Position numbers and translations under genes: made by a program
Shown here: piece by piece, positions 4,830-5,584 of the stretch
Layout: every line of letters starts with the position of its first letter
How positions within the stretch are numbered: position 1 is the stretch's first letter
The notes under the pieces: generated by a model
Databases searched by the model: none
Seen by the model: only the letters and a program-made list of their open reading frames with translations
Told to the model about the DNA's origin: nothing
Assembly (NCBI GenBank): GCA_944332505.1
Contig: CALVKC010000082.1
Span: 1-5,584 of the forward strand
DNA length: 5,584 nt
Source of the DNA: an uncultured Bacilli bacterium
Lineage (GTDB): Bacteria; Bacillota_I; Bacilli_A; RF39; UBA660
Direction of reading: 5' to 3'

Positions 4830-5584
4830 ATGGATCAAAAAAAGATTGGTAAATTTATCGCTGAACTTAGAACAGAAAAAGACTTAACACAAACAGAATT
4901 GGGAGAAATGTTAGGGGTTAGTTATAAGGCTGTTTCAAAATGGGAAAATGGAATTTGTTTGCCTGACGCATCACTATATGATGATATATGTAAAATATTC
5001 AAAATTACAAAGGATGAATTGTTTGCAGGCTGTAGGAGAGAAATTAATTATAAAAATAAAATGAACTATATTTTATTGATTTTGTGTTTAATATTGCTAG
5101 CTACTTGCTTGTTTATACCTGTGTTATCTAATAATATAATTGGTATGAGTATTATAGGAATAGTTGCTATTATAACATTAGCATTTTTTACTTCAAATAT
5201 TTATAAATTAACTAATATAAGCAAAGATGATAGAAAAATTAAAGTAATAAAAATATTTAATTATTTACTTATCATAGCAATACCTATTTTGATAATATCC
5301 CAACATATATTTAATATAGAAAATTATAATAATGAAATTGTTATTATACTAATAATTTCATTAATTATAGCTAGTGGAACATTTTTTTATAAATTTCCTT
5401 ATAATAAATATATTGGATTAAGGTTACCATGGACTGTTCGGGATGAATCTACTTGGAAAATAGCTCATCAAATTGTAGGAATTATTTCTTTACCAATATC
5501 TATTTTAACTTTTGTTTGTGCTTTGTTCTTCGATGTTGAAATATGTGCAACTATTGGAATAATTTTATGGATTTTAATACCAAG
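4830..5584 (+). CDS. XRE DNA-binding domain fused to an SdpI-like multi-span membrane domain (3' end outside window)
   Basis: 251 codons are visible and open to the window edge. Residues 1-66 are an XRE domain (IGKFIAELRTEKDLTQTELG … SYKAVSKWENGICLPDASLY … ITKDELFAG). Six hydrophobic spans follow at ~78-98, 102-122, 142-160, 168-186, 213-234 and 238-251. Between spans 4 and 5, NKYIGLRLPWTVRDEST followed by WKIAH matches the conserved SdpI-family motif (GIRTPWTL…E.W…H). SdpI in Bacillus subtilis is the immunity protein for the SDP killing peptide and also sequesters its repressor; there the regulator and membrane protein are separate. Here both are on one chain, an architecture known from Firmicutes genomes, which suggests a membrane-tethered regulator and/or toxin resistance. 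AAGGAG at 4816-4821, eight bases before the ATG, supports the start. No partner toxin gene is visible, and the substrate is unknown. Confidence 0.88.
   Translation, partial: MDQKKIGKFIAELRTEKDLTQTELGEMLGVSYKAVSKWENGICLPDASLYDDICKIFKITKDELFAGCRREINYKNKMNYILLILCLILLATCLFIPVLSNNIIGMSIIGIVAIITLAFFTSNIYKLTNISKDDRKIKVIKIFNYLLIIAIPILIISQHIFNIENYNNEIVIILIISLIIASGTFFYKFPYNKYIGLRLPWTVRDESTWKIAHQIVGIISLPISILTFVCALFFDVEICATIGIILWILIP

Noticed and set aside
1..5584. tRNA, rRNA, CRISPR array, transposase or long attachment-site repeats
   Set aside because: None was recognised on either strand by eye; the only clear repeats are the duplicated terminator/operator block and short hairpins.

Overview
The window comes from an AT-rich, Gram-positive-type (low-GC Firmicutes) bacterium, probably an anaerobe. 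It begins inside a pyruvate,phosphate dikinase gene. Ribosome binding sites are strong (AAAGGAGG type), terminators are hairpins followed by T runs, and TGG is used for Trp while TGA appears as a stop, so the code is standard. Every gene lies on the + strand. The assignment to a low-GC gut-type anaerobe is inference.

Region 1 (1-1977) holds the C-terminal two thirds of ppdK, a core-metabolism gene. A 43-codon open stretch without a start codon follows it, then a strong terminator. The open stretch looks like the 3' end of another, lost gene.

Region 2 (1978-3276) is a two-gene operon: a cytoplasmic XRE-type regulator, and a ParB N-terminal domain fused in frame to the C-terminal part of an unrelated membrane protein. 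A regulator plus ParB-like pair is typical of conjugative elements and plasmids. The ParB half stops before its DNA-binding region, which points to a deletion.

Region 3 (3277-4682) is the remains of a membrane-stress or antimicrobial-peptide type locus. It contains a membrane-anchored XRE regulator, a 46-residue single-span protein that is a paralogue of that regulator's linker and membrane segment, and a broken fusion of the first ~31 codons of an ABC-transporter ATPase to the last ~100 codons of a sensor histidine kinase. The small protein and the ATPase start are each preceded by the same terminator, TGTCA-N6-TGTCA direct repeat and TATAAT arrangement. The repeat looks like the binding site of an OmpR-type response regulator, and no response regulator remains in the window. 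The permease, the rest of the ATPase and the kinase N-terminus are also gone.

Region 4 (4683-5584) starts a further gene with an XRE DNA-binding domain fused to an SdpI-like membrane domain; it runs off the end.

Taken together, a housekeeping gene is followed by accessory modules in which three junctions join the front of one gene, or the end of ppdK, to the tail of another. The best candidates for something new are the paired membrane-anchored regulator and small paralogous membrane protein, together with the duplicated operator/promoter unit left behind.
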